Shown in pieces: positions 63,493 to 64,000 of a stretch of 64,000 nucleotides of DNA. The stretch is from Sphingobacterium sp. LZ7M1. Its GTDB lineage: Bacteria > Bacteroidota > Bacteroidia > Sphingobacteriales > Sphingobacteriaceae. A program made the position numbers and the translations under genes. The notes under the pieces were generated by a model. That model made no database searches. It saw only the letters and a list, made by a program, of their open reading frames with translations, and was not told the DNA's origin. Where the stretch lies: assembly GCF_024296865.1 (NCBI RefSeq), contig NZ_CP101134.1:1736001-1800000 (forward strand), in the 5' to 3' direction. Position 1 is the first letter of the stretch. Every line of letters starts with the position of its first letter.

Positions 63493-64000
63493 ATGAAAAC
63501 CATAAAATTATTAATTATTTTTTTTGCCATTTTCGGATTTAAAATGGTTAGTGCCCACTCCCTGTGGATTGAAACAACACCTTTTGGCGAGAAGAATAAA
63601 ACCCAAAATGTTAGAGTTTATTTCGGTGAATTCATTCATAATTTTATTGACCCAATCGAGAATTGGCATTCAGACGTTCACGAATTTAAATTATATCTAA
63701 TTTCACCTAGCCAGCAAACAACAGCAATCCAAGCAACTGAACATCCAGATTATTTTAGCGCAACTATTTCTCCAACGGAAGAAGCTGTTTATATCCTTGA
63801 GGTTGGACATCCAGCAAAAGAGGTCTTTGGAACATCAGCTTCTGAATCTACTGTAAATTTAATAATTCAAGAAAGGAGAAAGTCAGAAACTCTCACCGAG
63901 CTATCGTCGACTTTAGATATTGAACCAAAGTATCACTATATAAAGGATGTTTTCCAAGACACTAAACCCAAAGATGGACCATTTTTAGATGCTAAAGGAG
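63493..64000 (+). CDS. Secreted protein, DUF4198-like N-terminus, partial (runs off window)
   Basis: An ATG at 63493 opens 169 codons to the window edge with no stop. It starts with a signal peptide (LLIIFFAIFGFKMVSA) and the mature form begins HSLWIETTPFGEKNKTQNVRVYFGEFIHN, similar to the AHxxW start of DUF4198-type periplasmic proteins linked to metal or TonB-related uptake. The following beta-rich part (YFSATISPTEEAVYILEVGHPAKEV) suggests an immunoglobulin-like fold. The family call is tentative. The gene is preceded by a long, structured leader and probably begins an operon that continues outside the window. Confidence 0.75.
   Translation, partial: MKTIKLLIIFFAIFGFKMVSAHSLWIETTPFGEKNKTQNVRVYFGEFIHNFIDPIENWHSDVHEFKLYLISPSQQTTAIQATEHPDYFSATISPTEEAVYILEVGHPAKEVFGTSASESTVNLIIQERRKSETLTELSSTLDIEPKYHYIKDVFQDTKPKDGPFLDAKG

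Overview
The window is a chromosomal segment of a Bacteroidota bacterium, most likely Sphingobacterium or a close relative. The evidence is two SusC/SusD (RagA/RagB) pairs, an ECF sigma/FecR pair, promoters resembling TTTG-N17-23-TAnnTTTG, A-rich ribosome-binding regions instead of strong Shine-Dalgarno sites, AT-rich DNA, and families such as YaiO, DUF2264, CocE/NonD and the CzcA-TolC fusion that are typical of this phylum. I saw no tRNA, rRNA, transposase, prophage or CRISPR array.

Layout. 1-7 kb: a truncated DUF2264 gene, an AraC regulator with an acyl-CoA dehydrogenase, and a flavin monooxygenase-like enzyme with an MFS transporter. 7-11 kb: one secreted ThuA / sugar dehydrogenase / cytochrome c fusion gene between two gene-free blocks. 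These blocks (6.5-7.1 and 10.4-11.2 kb) carry the same dispersed repeats in opposite orientation, and a 7-copy 64-bp tandem array lies beside them. 11-14.4 kb: an osmotic group, with an MscS channel divergent from a Ktr-like potassium uptake pair. 14.7-24.7 kb: a hybrid histidine kinase, response regulator, membrane-anchored HEAT protein and a GT2 fused to an LtaS-like sulfatase, facing a YaiO/TPR outer-membrane protein. This looks like a regulated surface-polymer synthesis and modification system. 24.9-26.5 kb: a membrane AraC regulator and a small unknown protein.

26.5-34.8 kb: a susC-susD-S9 peptidase-CocE hydrolase operon on the minus strand, probably for peptide uptake and cleavage. 35.4-41.4 kb: a heavy-metal RND efflux operon whose pump is fused to its TolC channel. 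41.5-48.4 kb: a six-gene minus-strand operon (YcaC-like hydrolase, alginate-export-like porin, two paralogous amidohydrolases, DoxX, YoaK). 48.8-50.1 kb: a DUF3748 propeller protein whose lipoprotein signal peptide is cut off by a frameshift in a T7 tract. 50.2-58.9 kb: ECF sigma, FecR, SusC with STN domain, SusD and a TPR-TlpA thioredoxin. 58.9-60.4 kb: a phospholipase C pseudogene with an out-of-frame internal deletion.

60.4-64 kb is mostly gene-free. It holds another copy of the dispersed repeats, a 143-bp tandem duplication, a small outer-membrane protein with a frameshifted signal peptide, a second copy of an 11-bp-phased TCGA repeat also seen near 3.9 kb, and a long leader before a truncated secreted-protein gene. 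That leader has four consecutive hairpins, two with the same CGGTAA loop and a C-A mismatch, then alternative pairings and a terminator-like hairpin before the start codon. It is the strongest candidate here for an undescribed regulatory RNA. The GT2-LtaS cluster is the strongest candidate for an uncharacterised protein system.
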